From positions 1 to 23,309 of the IMG/VR virus record IMGVR_UViG_3300032046_000228: a DNA stretch of 23,309 nucleotides; one strand, written 5' to 3'. Shown here piece by piece: positions 13,679-20,567 of the stretch (the stretch's first letter is position 1; every line of letters begins with the position of its first letter). Both the position numbers and the translations under genes were made by a program. Below the pieces are notes generated by a model. That model was not told the origin of the DNA. It searched no databases and was given only the letters and a program-made list of their open reading frames with translations. This DNA comes from a virus.

Positions 13679-14127
13679 CTTTTGGCTCCGTATAGTTTCG
13701 AGAAGATATCCAGGGCCAAGAATAAGATCTTTTTCACTGCGTTCTCTCTTGCAGTCTTAATGAAGAGCTGAGGCCTGGTTCCTGGATGATTGACGTATTT
13801 TGCGAAGATTGTCTCGCCTCCAACCTCGAAACAGAGAACTCCGTCCGTTCTCCTTGGCTGGATCAGGTGAGGAGCAGTTCCTTTTTCGACAAAGGCTGCA
13901 TAGAAGGCCGTCGGCTTGACGACGACCTGCTGCCCGGTCAGTCGAGTGATCGTTGACAACCACAAATAACCCGAGCGTCTGGGTGTGGTCTTTTCGAGCT
14001 CACCATAAACGATCTCTCCGGCCCCGATGAGAAAGTCCTGGAGACTCCCAGGGCTCCGAGTGTAGATCGCAGACAACCAATCCCGAAGGTCTCTGCTGTT
14101 GACAGAGAACTTGATCCCGGTTGACAA
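13675..14127 (-). CDS. HK97 gp10-like head-tail joining / tail completion protein
   Basis: 150 aa, TTG start. The typical gp10 pattern is visible: a helix (SLQDFLIGAGEIVYGELEKTTP) followed by RRSGYLWLSTI, then a strand and FYAAFVEKGTAPHLI, and the late segment NHPGTRPQLFIKTA. These proteins attach the tail to the neck. Placed between connector and tail terminator as expected. Confidence 0.85.
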   Translation of the reverse strand: MSTGIKFSVNSRDLRDWLSAIYTRSPGSLQDFLIGAGEIVYGELEKTTPRRSGYLWLSTITRLTGQQVVVKPTAFYAAFVEKGTAPHLIQPRRTDGVLCFEVGGETIFAKYVNHPGTRPQLFIKTARENAVKKILFLALDIFSKLYGAKR

Positions 14128-14133
14128 GGCCGC

Positions 14134-14538
14134 TTATTCCCAGAGTTGGTCGTTTGTTGTTTGGTCACTTTCAGCGACCTTGAAGCATCCAGAGTCAGCG
14201 ATCCGTTTGAGACGATCGATTGCCTCTTGATAGGTTTTCTCAAGGATCTGGATCGTCGGATCTCCGGTCTGAACGGCAAGGACTCCTCCAGCTGTATATG
14301 TTACGTTTGCGGGTCCTCCAGATTTCAAGTGTGCATAGGCGAGGAGCGCTGCCTTGCAAGTGATAGCAACAGCCTCCAAAGGCGAGCAGGCTGTCGAAAC
14401 GATCGTCGCTCCGGTCTCGTCCTGAACGATTGCGGTTGCGTCATCAATGAAGCTTTGGACTTGGGGGTCTTTGAGCTCCTGGACTGCTTTGACGTTGATG
14501 CGGGCTCGGACTCGGTCCGGGCTGACGTTGACGGTCAA
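14134..14538 (-). CDS. Head-tail connector / neck protein (gp6-like)
   Basis: 134 aa, TTG start right after the previous TAA. Mostly helical: ELKDPQVQSFIDDATAIVQDE, then CKAALLAYAHLKS, a Gly-rich hairpin and a long final helix (ILEKTYQEAIDRLKRIA). This is the pattern of gp6/gp15-type adaptors that sit beneath the portal. Family assigned from layout and position. Confidence 0.7.
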   Translation of the reverse strand: MTVNVSPDRVRARINVKAVQELKDPQVQSFIDDATAIVQDETGATIVSTACSPLEAVAITCKAALLAYAHLKSGGPANVTYTAGGVLAVQTGDPTIQILEKTYQEAIDRLKRIADSGCFKVAESDQTTNDQLWE

Positions 14539-14883
14539 TTAAGAAACCTCCTCTCGGAAGATCACGAAAAACTCAGGCTTAGTTGGGAAACTCTGGATCT
14601 TTCCTCCAGCGAACGTGACTTCAAACTCGCCTTCGCACACGGCTTTTCCGTCCAGGTCAATCGTGACGTCCGTATCACCCGTGACCCAATCGTATTGGAC
14701 GATGCCTCCGAGAGCACTGTTAATCGTGCATGCCGAGTCGACGAGGATTGTCGCTCCTTTTTTCATGTGGAATTTGACGGAGGCTCCGGTGAGGGCTATG
14801 ACGGCGCCGTCGGTGTCTTTCAAGGTTGCCACGATTGCAGGCAAGAGGTCGCCTTTGACCATTTCAAACTCAACTTTCGTCAA
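14539..14883 (-). CDS. BppU N-terminal-like beta domain protein
   Basis: 114 aa, TTG start with AAAGGAGA upstream, overlapping the preceding gene by 14 nt. It carries the recurrent phage Ig-like pattern KGDLLPAIVATLKDTDGAVI, LTGASVKFHM, GIVQYDWVTGDTD, EFEVTF and FPTKPEFFVI. This domain is found at the N-terminus of baseplate upper proteins and in head or tail fibres as an attachment module; here it stands alone beside fibre-like genes. Confidence 0.75.
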   Translation of the reverse strand: MTKVEFEMVKGDLLPAIVATLKDTDGAVIALTGASVKFHMKKGATILVDSACTINSALGGIVQYDWVTGDTDVTIDLDGKAVCEGEFEVTFAGGKIQSFPTKPEFFVIFREEVS

Positions 14884-15061
14884 TGTTCAAGTCTCCTTTT
14901 TCGCCCGTTAATATGACTGAGCCTTTCGCTCCCGTGATAACCGACGAGGCATTACCTCCCGTCAACGTCACCGCTTTGGTCCTGACAACGACAGCCGAGG
15001 ACGTCGACACGGCTCCCGGTAGTTGCTCTTTCCCGACGATGTGAGTGCAGAAGTAACTCAT
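14870..15061 (-). CDS. Hypothetical small beta protein
   Basis: 63 aa, ATG 15061 immediately after the lectin-like gene's stop. Its C-terminal half is a short beta-repeat-like stretch (KAVTLTGGNASSVITGAKGS, then VILTGEKGDLNI). No family recognised. It lies within the fibre/receptor block, so it may be a small decoration or fibre-associated protein. Confidence 0.6.
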   Translation of the reverse strand: MSYFCTHIVGKEQLPGAVSTSSAVVVRTKAVTLTGGNASSVITGAKGSVILTGEKGDLNIDES

Positions 15062-15775
15062 CTAGATCAACGCTCGAGGCGTAAATTTTGGAAAAGATCG
15101 AGGCTGAAATCTTGGCTCTCGAGGCTGTTTGAGAGCGGTGAATTTTGTGAGGAGAGCCGTCATTGCTGGAACGCAAGAACCTTTCTTGACGGTTGGACCG
15201 CCTGCAGCTTCAGGACCTATGTAGGCAGAGTCGACCATAACGCAATCGGAGTTTTCTGTGAAAGTCACTCCACCAAAATTGAGATTGCCAAGCATGATGC
15301 GATCAACATTGTTTTTGGCGCTTGTGTCTGCGGCTTGATTGACTTTCAACTCTCCATCTATCCAGAGTTTGTAGAAGCCCGCAACCGCTTTCTTATAGGC
15401 AATTTCCACACAGTACCATTGATTTAGGGTAATGGGGACTCCACTATCATAGAAATTAGTCGAGTCATCAAGCATAGTGAAATCTTGAACGCCGCCGTAT
15501 TGTTTGGTGACTACACCCACCATGTAAGCCCAGTCTTTGCCAAGGTACGCAAATTCGCTATGGCTGTTTGCATTATTCGAGGCTGAAAAGTTGACGTAGA
15601 AACGCATATATGCTTCGTCAACAGCGGCCATCGTCTTATAACAAAGATCACCGACGTTCAATTCGCAAGACCATGAACCGTGATGAACAGGCGCACCTTC
15701 AATAACCGGAGTTCCGATTGTTCCTGTCCATTCACTTGTGGCACCTACTTCAAAAGTGCTGGTGAAGATTGTCAC
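15062..15775 (-). CDS. Lectin/LamG-like (concanavalin-fold) protein
   Basis: 237 aa, GTG start sharing one base with the previous TAG. Residues ~1-190 fit a LamG/concanavalin jelly roll: early FEVGATSEWTG, GSWSCELNVG, YMRFYVNFS, NQWYCVEIAYKK, GFYKLWIDGELKVN and DRIMLGNLNFGG. The last ~40 residues are a basic Pro/Arg tail that probably anchors it to the virion. Likely role: binding glycans on the host surface or on the virion. GATC is sparse here (2 in 15181-15780) compared with much of the genome, suggesting recent acquisition of the domain. Confidence 0.75.
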   Translation of the reverse strand: MTIFTSTFEVGATSEWTGTIGTPVIEGAPVHHGSWSCELNVGDLCYKTMAAVDEAYMRFYVNFSASNNANSHSEFAYLGKDWAYMVGVVTKQYGGVQDFTMLDDSTNFYDSGVPITLNQWYCVEIAYKKAVAGFYKLWIDGELKVNQAADTSAKNNVDRIMLGNLNFGGVTFTENSDCVMVDSAYIGPEAAGGPTVKKGSCVPAMTALLTKFTALKQPREPRFQPRSFPKFTPRALI

Positions 15776-15951
15776 TAGACTGAGCCTCCCTCAGTTATTG
15801 GAATTTCCTGAATCGTCCAAGTCGCCGAGTTTATGGTTCCGGCCGTTTTCGCATCCTGCAACTTCTGAACAATCGCAGTCTTGACAGCATCCTTCTTCAC
15901 CGGATCCGTCCCAATTTCAACCCGGATCGTCATGACATAACTGTTTGCCGT
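15775..15951 (-). CDS. Small protein of fibre block (ACG or ATG start)
   Basis: This is a 58-aa protein from ACG 15951, or 52 aa from ATG 15933. A perfect GGAGGTGA (15958-15965) sits 6 nt before the ACG, and the N-terminus then reads ANSYVMTIRVEIGTD. The ATG has no Shine-Dalgarno at the right distance. The product has a beta N-terminus, a helix (VKKDAVKTAIVQKLQDA) and a final strand (TWTIQEIPI). Function unknown. Its TAG overlaps the lectin GTG. Confidence 0.65.
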   Translation of the reverse strand, partial: TANSYVMTIRVEIGTDPVKKDAVKTAIVQKLQDAKTAGTINSATWTIQEIPITEGGSV

Positions 15952-15968
15952 TTCACTTCACCTCCGCT

Positions 15969-17306
15969 CTAATGATAGTGAAGAATGAGAAACACCTGGA
16001 CATCGTTGAGCCGGAGAAAGTCGTAGTCGACGTTTGCCGAGTCGATCCTCAGATTATATGTTGTGTTGAAAGCGTCAACTTCTCCAACGACGTCGTTGTC
16101 TCCGACATGCACATCTCCTCCCTCCCGAGTCGACGCTGCAACAGTCCATTGATTATCAATAAGATTGATACCTATGACGTCGTCCGTGTCCCAAGCGCCC
16201 GAGGACTTCTTGACCCTGATATTCTGAGCCGTCTGAATCGCATTCGCTCCCGAGGCACTCGTGTTCTCAATCATGCGAACCTTTATTCCAACGTAAACAT
16301 GGTCCAGGGTCCCGGCAATGTTCGGGAGAACTATGTTCGGGAGATCCGTGTCCGTTGCGGCTGCCGGCAGATCTATGACGTCGTCGACGTCGCTCCAGAA
16401 GGTCTTAACGATTTCATGGTTTGTCAGTTTGTCCAGGTATCCGGCTCTCGCTGCGCTGAGCCTGGTGAGCAATGTGTCAACGTCAGCCGGCAAGTTAGCA
16501 GCCGCCAATTCGGCGAGCCTAGCCTCTGTGCACACGCTCGCAAGAGCAACAGCCCCGGCGCTCAAGTTATCCAAATACCCGGCTCGAGCTGCCGAGAGCC
16601 TCGTTCCAAGAGTATCTATGTCTGCCGGAAGATTAGCAGCTGCGAGCTCTCCAAGTCTCGCCTCCGTACAGACAGAAGCAAGAGCAACGGCGCCAGCTGA
16701 CAAATTATCGAGATATCCAGCCCTCGCAGCTGAGAGACGAGAGAGGACGGTTGCCATGTCCGAGTTTAATGCAATGGCGCCGGCGCTGAGATTATCAAGA
16801 TACCCGGCTCGCAAGGCTGACAGTCTAGTGAGCAATGTGTCGACGTCTGCCGGAATATTTGTCGATCCGAGCTCGTCCAAGTAGCCGGCCCTGGCTGCCG
16901 ACAAGCGTGTTAGGACCGTGTCCAGATCAGCCGGAAGGTTTGCAGCAGCCAACTCGTCGAGGTATCCAGCTCGAGCAGCTGTCAATCTCGTCGAGAGGGC
17001 CTGAGTGTCCGTGTAGATGTCGGCTTCTTGGCCTCCTCCGACTTTGAACAGTTTGAAGGGATAATGGATTGTATAGGCTCCGGCGACAGCCCAAACGGTG
17101 ATATACTCGGTGGCGAGTCCAAACGTGAGGTTAGTCGCTTTATAGAGTCCAGTGGCTCCGATCTCTGCAACAGTGAGACTAGTCGATGTCCCGTCGCTGA
17201 TCTTGTAGAGTGTGCAAGTCGGAGTTAGACCTGTCTTAAGGAGCCCGGTTGCGGTGTCAGTGATTGCAACCGTGTCCAGAAATCCCTCAGAAGCTTTTAG
17301 TCCCAT
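15969..17306 (-). CDS. Repeat-containing fibre protein
   Basis: 445 aa, ATG start. Residues 1-90 form a beta attachment domain. Residues 107-296 hold six copies of RLSAARAGYLDxL, spaced 27-46 residues, interleaved with AAANLPADxDT. Two nearly identical 46-residue units lie at ~190-235 and 236-281. Residues ~300-445 form a C-terminal globular domain. Such AARAGYLD repeats are frequent in phage fibres and spikes and probably form a trimeric coiled shaft. It sits between capsid and connector genes rather than after the tape measure, so it may be a head fibre. Confidence 0.8.
   Translation of the reverse strand: MGLKASEGFLDTVAITDTATGLLKTGLTPTCTLYKISDGTSTSLTVAEIGATGLYKATNLTFGLATEYITVWAVAGAYTIHYPFKLFKVGGGQEADIYTDTQALSTRLTAARAGYLDELAAANLPADLDTVLTRLSAARAGYLDELGSTNIPADVDTLLTRLSALRAGYLDNLSAGAIALNSDMATVLSRLSAARAGYLDNLSAGAVALASVCTEARLGELAAANLPADIDTLGTRLSAARAGYLDNLSAGAVALASVCTEARLAELAAANLPADVDTLLTRLSAARAGYLDKLTNHEIVKTFWSDVDDVIDLPAAATDTDLPNIVLPNIAGTLDHVYVGIKVRMIENTSASGANAIQTAQNIRVKKSSGAWDTDDVIGINLIDNQWTVAASTREGGDVHVGDNDVVGEVDAFNTTYNLRIDSANVDYDFLRLNDVQVFLILHYH
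16444..16992 (-). repeat. Tandem coding repeats of the fibre gene
   Basis: Six diverged DNA copies encode RLSAARAGYLD. The two longest units, about 138 bp each, encode near-identical 46-residue segments but differ at many synonymous positions, so the duplication is not recent or protein-level selection maintains it. Confidence 0.8.
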
Positions 17307-17412
17307 AGTTTCAACTCTGAATTATCTTCGTGGATCATTATTTTTCCTTAGAAAAGGGGGAAAATAGGGCAGATTGTTTGTTGACCGAGAGCGAGGCTTG
17401 TCAGAATCAGGT
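17307..17412 (-). terminator. Gap after major capsid gene with T/C-rich element
   Basis: This 106-nt gap carries no gene. The minus strand contains ATTTTCCCCCTTTTCTAAGG. The 12-mer TCCCCCTTTTCT (17350-17361) is identical to the one after the tail tube gene (11967-11978). Two short T-runs separated by C5 fit a weak archaeal-type terminator, which would raise the dose of capsid relative to downstream genes. Confidence 0.5.
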
Positions 17413-18303
17413 TTAGCTGACGCCCGTAAGCTCACAGATCGCAGCGGCGTGATCTATTCTCGGAGTCAGCGTCTCAAAAATCTTGAGCGTAGTGTTCATG
17501 TCTTCGTCGATGAAAATGCTTGTCTGGACGTCCTCAGCGACTCCGACCTTGAAGTTTTCGGGCTTGTTCTCTACGACGAGAACACTGGTCGTGGCTGCGG
17601 CGCTCGAGTACAAGCTATCACTGACAAAGACTTTGCCTCCAAGCATTTCCTCAATCGTTTTGCGGACCGGCGTGTCCGTATTCGTGTTGAGTTGTCTCAG
17701 ACGAGCCATAAGTGCAGATCTTACGATTGCGTCGTAGGGTCCCAAGTGGCCGTCCTCTTCGAGTTTGGAGATTGCAGCTGAAAAGTCCGTGTAGATGTTG
17801 GCAATAGTTCCCCAGGTTCCAGCGGTGGCTTGTGTATTTCGTCCGGTTGCGCTTGAGAGTCCCTGAATGCCGAGCCTTCTTGCCCCAGTGTATTCGCCTG
17901 AGACGAGGAGGAGATCTTCTTCCTCAGCGATTTGTCGGGCAGCGTTCTCGATGTTAATCGTGTCTAGTGGTAGGCCTCCTCGGCGGCTGGCGAGGATGTC
18001 TCGTCTGAACAGTTTTACTTTCTTATGGATCATGGGGATTTTAACGTCCGCTGTGGACAGTTCCACACGATCCGCTGAAGCGTTCAAACCGTCCATGTCG
18101 AGAGAGGCTGCACTCATATCCGTTTCGACGAATTTCCTCCAGGTTCTGAAGCCGGCGTCTGGGAGTTTGACAGCTGAGAATATTCGGCGTCCAATGAGGG
18201 CGGGGCGAACGGTCTTTATGATTTGGGTATCGATGTACCTGATTTCTTCGTCTGTGAGGGCTCCGGTGTCTACTCCAACTTTGCTTAATCTATAGTCTGT
18301 CAT
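17413..18303 (-). CDS. Major capsid protein, encapsulin-like HK97 fold
   Basis: 296 aa, ATG with AGGAG upstream. Features shared with encapsulins (Linocin_M18 family) and related capsid proteins: an N-terminal helix (LTDEEIRYIDTQIIKTVRPAL), GRRIF, a strand block DVKIPMIHKKVKLFRRDIL, and ENAARQIAEEEDLLLVSG followed by GIQGL. The length also matches encapsulins. It forms the icosahedral shell. It follows scaffold and decoration genes as expected, and a terminator-like element follows it. Confidence 0.88.
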   Translation of the reverse strand: MTDYRLSKVGVDTGALTDEEIRYIDTQIIKTVRPALIGRRIFSAVKLPDAGFRTWRKFVETDMSAASLDMDGLNASADRVELSTADVKIPMIHKKVKLFRRDILASRRGGLPLDTINIENAARQIAEEEDLLLVSGEYTGARRLGIQGLSSATGRNTQATAGTWGTIANIYTDFSAAISKLEEDGHLGPYDAIVRSALMARLRQLNTNTDTPVRKTIEEMLGGKVFVSDSLYSSAAATTSVLVVENKPENFKVGVAEDVQTSIFIDEDMNTTLKIFETLTPRIDHAAAICELTGVS

Positions 18304-18314
18304 TGTCAGGGCTC

Positions 18315-18803
18315 CTAGCTTGCGGCTCTAGCGTCCGGTGTGATCTTGAAGTTGACGAGGATTTCGGCGTCTGCCACTGCCTGTGTCCAGGTTCCAAGTG
18401 CTTGTCCGACTCTTGCTCCTTGGCCTCCCATTGCTCCGACTGCGTCTTTTGAGACTTTGCCGTTTGCTGCGCAAACAAGCCAGTCTCCTGGAGCGACGGA
18501 TCCCGAGCCAGTCGAGGTTATCGTCAATTTGACGATACATGGTCCTCCGATTATGACTCTTGCTTGATCGCCGACAGCGTAGGCCGTTGCTTCGAGTTGG
18601 TCGGGTTGTTCCATTAGAACGCCGAGGGGATTGAGGGCTTTGGATCCTGCTTCTTTGACGTCGCCGTCTGTTGCATCGTGGATCACGATTTTTCCAGCGA
18701 GCATTTGTGCAGCCGTAGCGTTAGCGCCTATCTCGAGCTCCAGGATGAGAGGAGCCCCAGCGGCTAGGATGCTGTTTGCGGGTGCTGTCAAGTATTGAGG
18801 CAT
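18315..18803 (-). CDS. Capsid decoration protein (DUF2190-like)
   Basis: 162 aa, ATG preceded by AAGGAG. Shows the pattern of DUF2190 cement proteins: AGAPLILELEIGANATAAQM near the start, ALNPLGVLMEQ, GDQARVIIGGPCIVKLTI, PGDWLVCAANGKV and RVGQALGTW. These small beta proteins bind capsid three-fold sites and stiffen the shell. It is immediately upstream of the major capsid gene. Confidence 0.8.
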   Translation of the reverse strand: MPQYLTAPANSILAAGAPLILELEIGANATAAQMLAGKIVIHDATDGDVKEAGSKALNPLGVLMEQPDQLEATAYAVGDQARVIIGGPCIVKLTITSTGSGSVAPGDWLVCAANGKVSKDAVGAMGGQGARVGQALGTWTQAVADAEILVNFKITPDARAAS

Positions 18804-18806
18804 AGC

Positions 18807-19190
18807 CTATTTCTCCTTGAACCGTTCGGAGCGGAGATCGCCCACTGTCCAGAACCGCTTTGTCTCGTCTTCGTCGTTTGCGATTTGGATTGCTTTTGAG
18901 CTCGGGATAACGTGTTTCAATGCGTCGAGTTTGATCTGGAGCTCTGGGATTGAGAGTCCCTTGAGGTCCTCTGCCTTGTAACGGGCGAGCCTCATTATGT
19001 CTGCTTTCAGTTTGCCGGTCATGTCTGCAGTGACGACTTCGTTAAGTTCCTTGTTGTCTGCAGTCAATGTTTGAATGGTTGCGTTTTTGTCTGTGAGTTC
19101 TGCTCTCAGTCTCTCGACCTCTTCAGCTAGAGCATCGACGCTCATCGCTGCGAGGCCGTTAGACTTTTCTTCTTTTTCTTTTTCGGGCAT
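18807..19190 (-). CDS. Putative scaffolding protein (coiled coil)
   Basis: 127 aa. Highly charged, with a long coiled coil at about residues 15-58 (DALAEEVERLRAELTDKNAT, then IQTLTADNKELNEVV). A basic helical C-terminus could contact capsid protein. It lies between protease and decoration genes, the classical scaffold position. The leader carries the GTCCTTTAAGGAC palindrome and an AGGA Shine-Dalgarno, so capsid-block expression may be boosted here. Confidence 0.65.
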   Translation of the reverse strand: MPEKEKEEKSNGLAAMSVDALAEEVERLRAELTDKNATIQTLTADNKELNEVVTADMTGKLKADIMRLARYKAEDLKGLSIPELQIKLDALKHVIPSSKAIQIANDEDETKRFWTVGDLRSERFKEK

Positions 19191-19336
19191 TGAGATCTTT
19201 CCTGTTTGTCCTTAAAGGACTGTGAAACGAGCCCCATGCGCAGGGGCAAACTGGAGAGACGCCCTCCTCTGACGATTATAGAAGAGGGGTGCGTGGAAAA
19301 GGAGAAAGGTGCAAAGGAAGAAAGCGAGGGGGCGTC
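19191..19336 (-). promoter_or_regulatory. 146-nt gap: promoter/leader region of the capsid block
   Basis: No gene is seen. Three structures lie here: the arms GAGACGCCC (19256-19264) and GGGCGTCTC (19330-19338), inverted and 65 nt apart, the right arm overlapping the protease stop; a small GCCCC/GGGGC hairpin near 19231-19247; and the palindrome at 19208-19220. A TATA-like TTCTATAATC (minus strand, around 19275-19284) could start a separate transcript for scaffold, decoration and capsid. Confidence 0.45.
19208..19220 (-). promoter_or_regulatory. Palindrome GTCCTTNAAGGAC ahead of scaffold gene
   Basis: The minus strand reads AGTCCTTTAAGGACAAACAG and runs into GGAAAG, ending 17 nt before the ATG. 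The tail-tube leader is nearly identical over the same stretch (AGTCCTTCAAGGACACATAG). It is either an RNA hairpin in the leader or a DNA operator. Confidence 0.6.
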
Positions 19337-20347
19337 TCACTTGTTTCGATATTTGCGGATTTCGAGGAGTCTGCGAGTCTCAGCGTGGACCTCGTCAGGA
19401 TCTAGCCTCTCAGGTTCTGGAGGAGGATCCTTCTTTTTGTCGTCTCCTGGAGGCTTCTGTCCCGGAGTGGTTGCTCCTGGAGGCTGCGCTCCTGGAGGAG
19501 ATCCTGAAGCCGGAGGAGCTCCCTGAGGAGTCCCTGGAAGCTTCTTCTCGTCTTCGTCGACGAGGACGTTTGCGTCCTGATGACTGTTAAACCACGTCTT
19601 CGCCTTATCCATCGTCCAGCCTTCCTTCACGGGGAAGATGTAGCTCTGGACATACCACTCGTCAGATCCTTTCTTCTTACAGTAGATGGCTTTCATGCCT
19701 TGAGGTAGTCGACCGTTAAAGTCAGTTGTGCGACAAGTTTCAGCGTTCTCGACGGAGCCGTGTCCGCTGCGGATATAGTCTTCTGTTTGCTCCCAGGGAT
19801 CCGCACCCATCTTAGCGACGGCCTCGTCCAAGCCGAGCCCTAGATGCGGAAAAGGATCTCGTCCTCTCGGAACCCCGATCGCTATATGATTGACAATGAT
19901 GTTTCGCTGGATATAGTCGTATTTTTGACCTTTGAACTCTCCAGGACTCCAGTCTTCATCATGGATGAATCCGATTGAAACGTCTCTCTTGACTCCGTTT
20001 TTGATGTCTGCAATAAAAGTAGACGGAGCTCTTTTCTTGTTGATAACGACCTCGCCTTTGACCTTGTTCTCCGCTGCATCCCACTGTATATTTCGAGATT
20101 TTCCTATGATTGTCTTCGGTTTGGTCAAGATCATAGTGTCCGGGTGTTTGTCCGGGACAAGGAAAGCTCCCTCGAACGTGAAGAGGCTCTCCTGGAGCTC
20201 GGATGCTGGACGATAGGCCTTGCCGTTTGGATACTCCAGAACTGTCTCTCTTGCCAAGACCGCTGGAATGACGAGCTCATTTTCGTCCTCTTTGACGATC
20301 TTGGTTGCGTCTAACTCGACGTTGATTGTTCCGAATTTCATTTTCAC
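19337..20347 (-). CDS. DUF2213-type prohead protease with Pro-rich scaffold-like tail
   Basis: 336 aa from GTG 20347 (ATG 20341 is also possible; GGGAG precedes). Residues ~30-175 match the DUF2213 protease pattern: VLEYPNGKAYRP, FLVPDKHPD, then KRDVSIGF (candidate Ser) and IIVNHIAIGVPRGRDPFPH (candidate His). Residues ~205-265 form a small second domain (PQGMKAIYCKKKGSDEWYVQ). Residues 270-320 are Pro/Gly-rich, and the end is a charged helix. The protease would cut scaffold and capsid during maturation; the tail may act as an internal scaffold. Confidence 0.82.
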   Translation of the reverse strand: MKMKFGTINVELDATKIVKEDENELVIPAVLARETVLEYPNGKAYRPASELQESLFTFEGAFLVPDKHPDTMILTKPKTIIGKSRNIQWDAAENKVKGEVVINKKRAPSTFIADIKNGVKRDVSIGFIHDEDWSPGEFKGQKYDYIQRNIIVNHIAIGVPRGRDPFPHLGLGLDEAVAKMGADPWEQTEDYIRSGHGSVENAETCRTTDFNGRLPQGMKAIYCKKKGSDEWYVQSYIFPVKEGWTMDKAKTWFNSHQDANVLVDEDEKKLPGTPQGAPPASGSPPGAQPPGATTPGQKPPGDDKKKDPPPEPERLDPDEVHAETRRLLEIRKYRNK

Positions 20348-20567
20348 TTATCTCCCGTGACTGTGAGTTAGGGAAAGAGAGGAGTGTCGCTCGTCATCGG
20401 CACGATGATGTATAACATCCATGTACAACATACCTGTTAAACAGGATGTTCGACATCTCCGTGTCCTCTAATACGTTTCTCCGATCCCCCATGGTTGGAT
20501 TAGGAAGACGACGCTCGAGCATCGTCTCCTCGATCCGACGTTTTTGGTTTCCAGATTTCAAAAACGA
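20348..20567 (-). promoter_or_regulatory. 220-nt gap with hairpin and TATA-like box; only tiny ORFs
   Basis: The minus strand has GTTATACA (20416-20409), about 62 nt before the protease start, a possible late promoter. Directly upstream lies an inverted repeat: AACATACCTGTT (20427-20438) and AACAGGATGTT (20440-20450), pairing 11 bp with one bulged A and a one-base loop. Small minus-strand ORFs are present at 20394-20522 (42 aa, or 55 aa from TTG 20561) and 20348-20422 (24 aa, His-rich, stop abutting the protease GTG). None resembles a known protein, so they are not called as genes. Confidence 0.5.

Noticed and set aside
14146-14916. Plus-strand open frame of 256 codons
   Set aside because: Lies opposite the connector and BppU-like genes, shows no domain pattern and is rich in Cys/Ser/Arg; an antisense shadow.
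15925-15957. Eight-codon GTG leader peptide ending at the ATGA at 15933
   Set aside because: The GTG lies only one base after GGAGGTGA, too close for initiation; the ACG six bases away explains the Shine-Dalgarno better.
15945-16700. Plus-strand open frame of 251 codons
   Set aside because: Antisense to the repeat fibre gene; its apparent repeats simply mirror the coding repeats.
16444-16992. Repeats considered as a CRISPR-like array
   Set aside because: The units are coding, in frame, diverged and of uneven spacing; they encode AARAGYLD fibre repeats.
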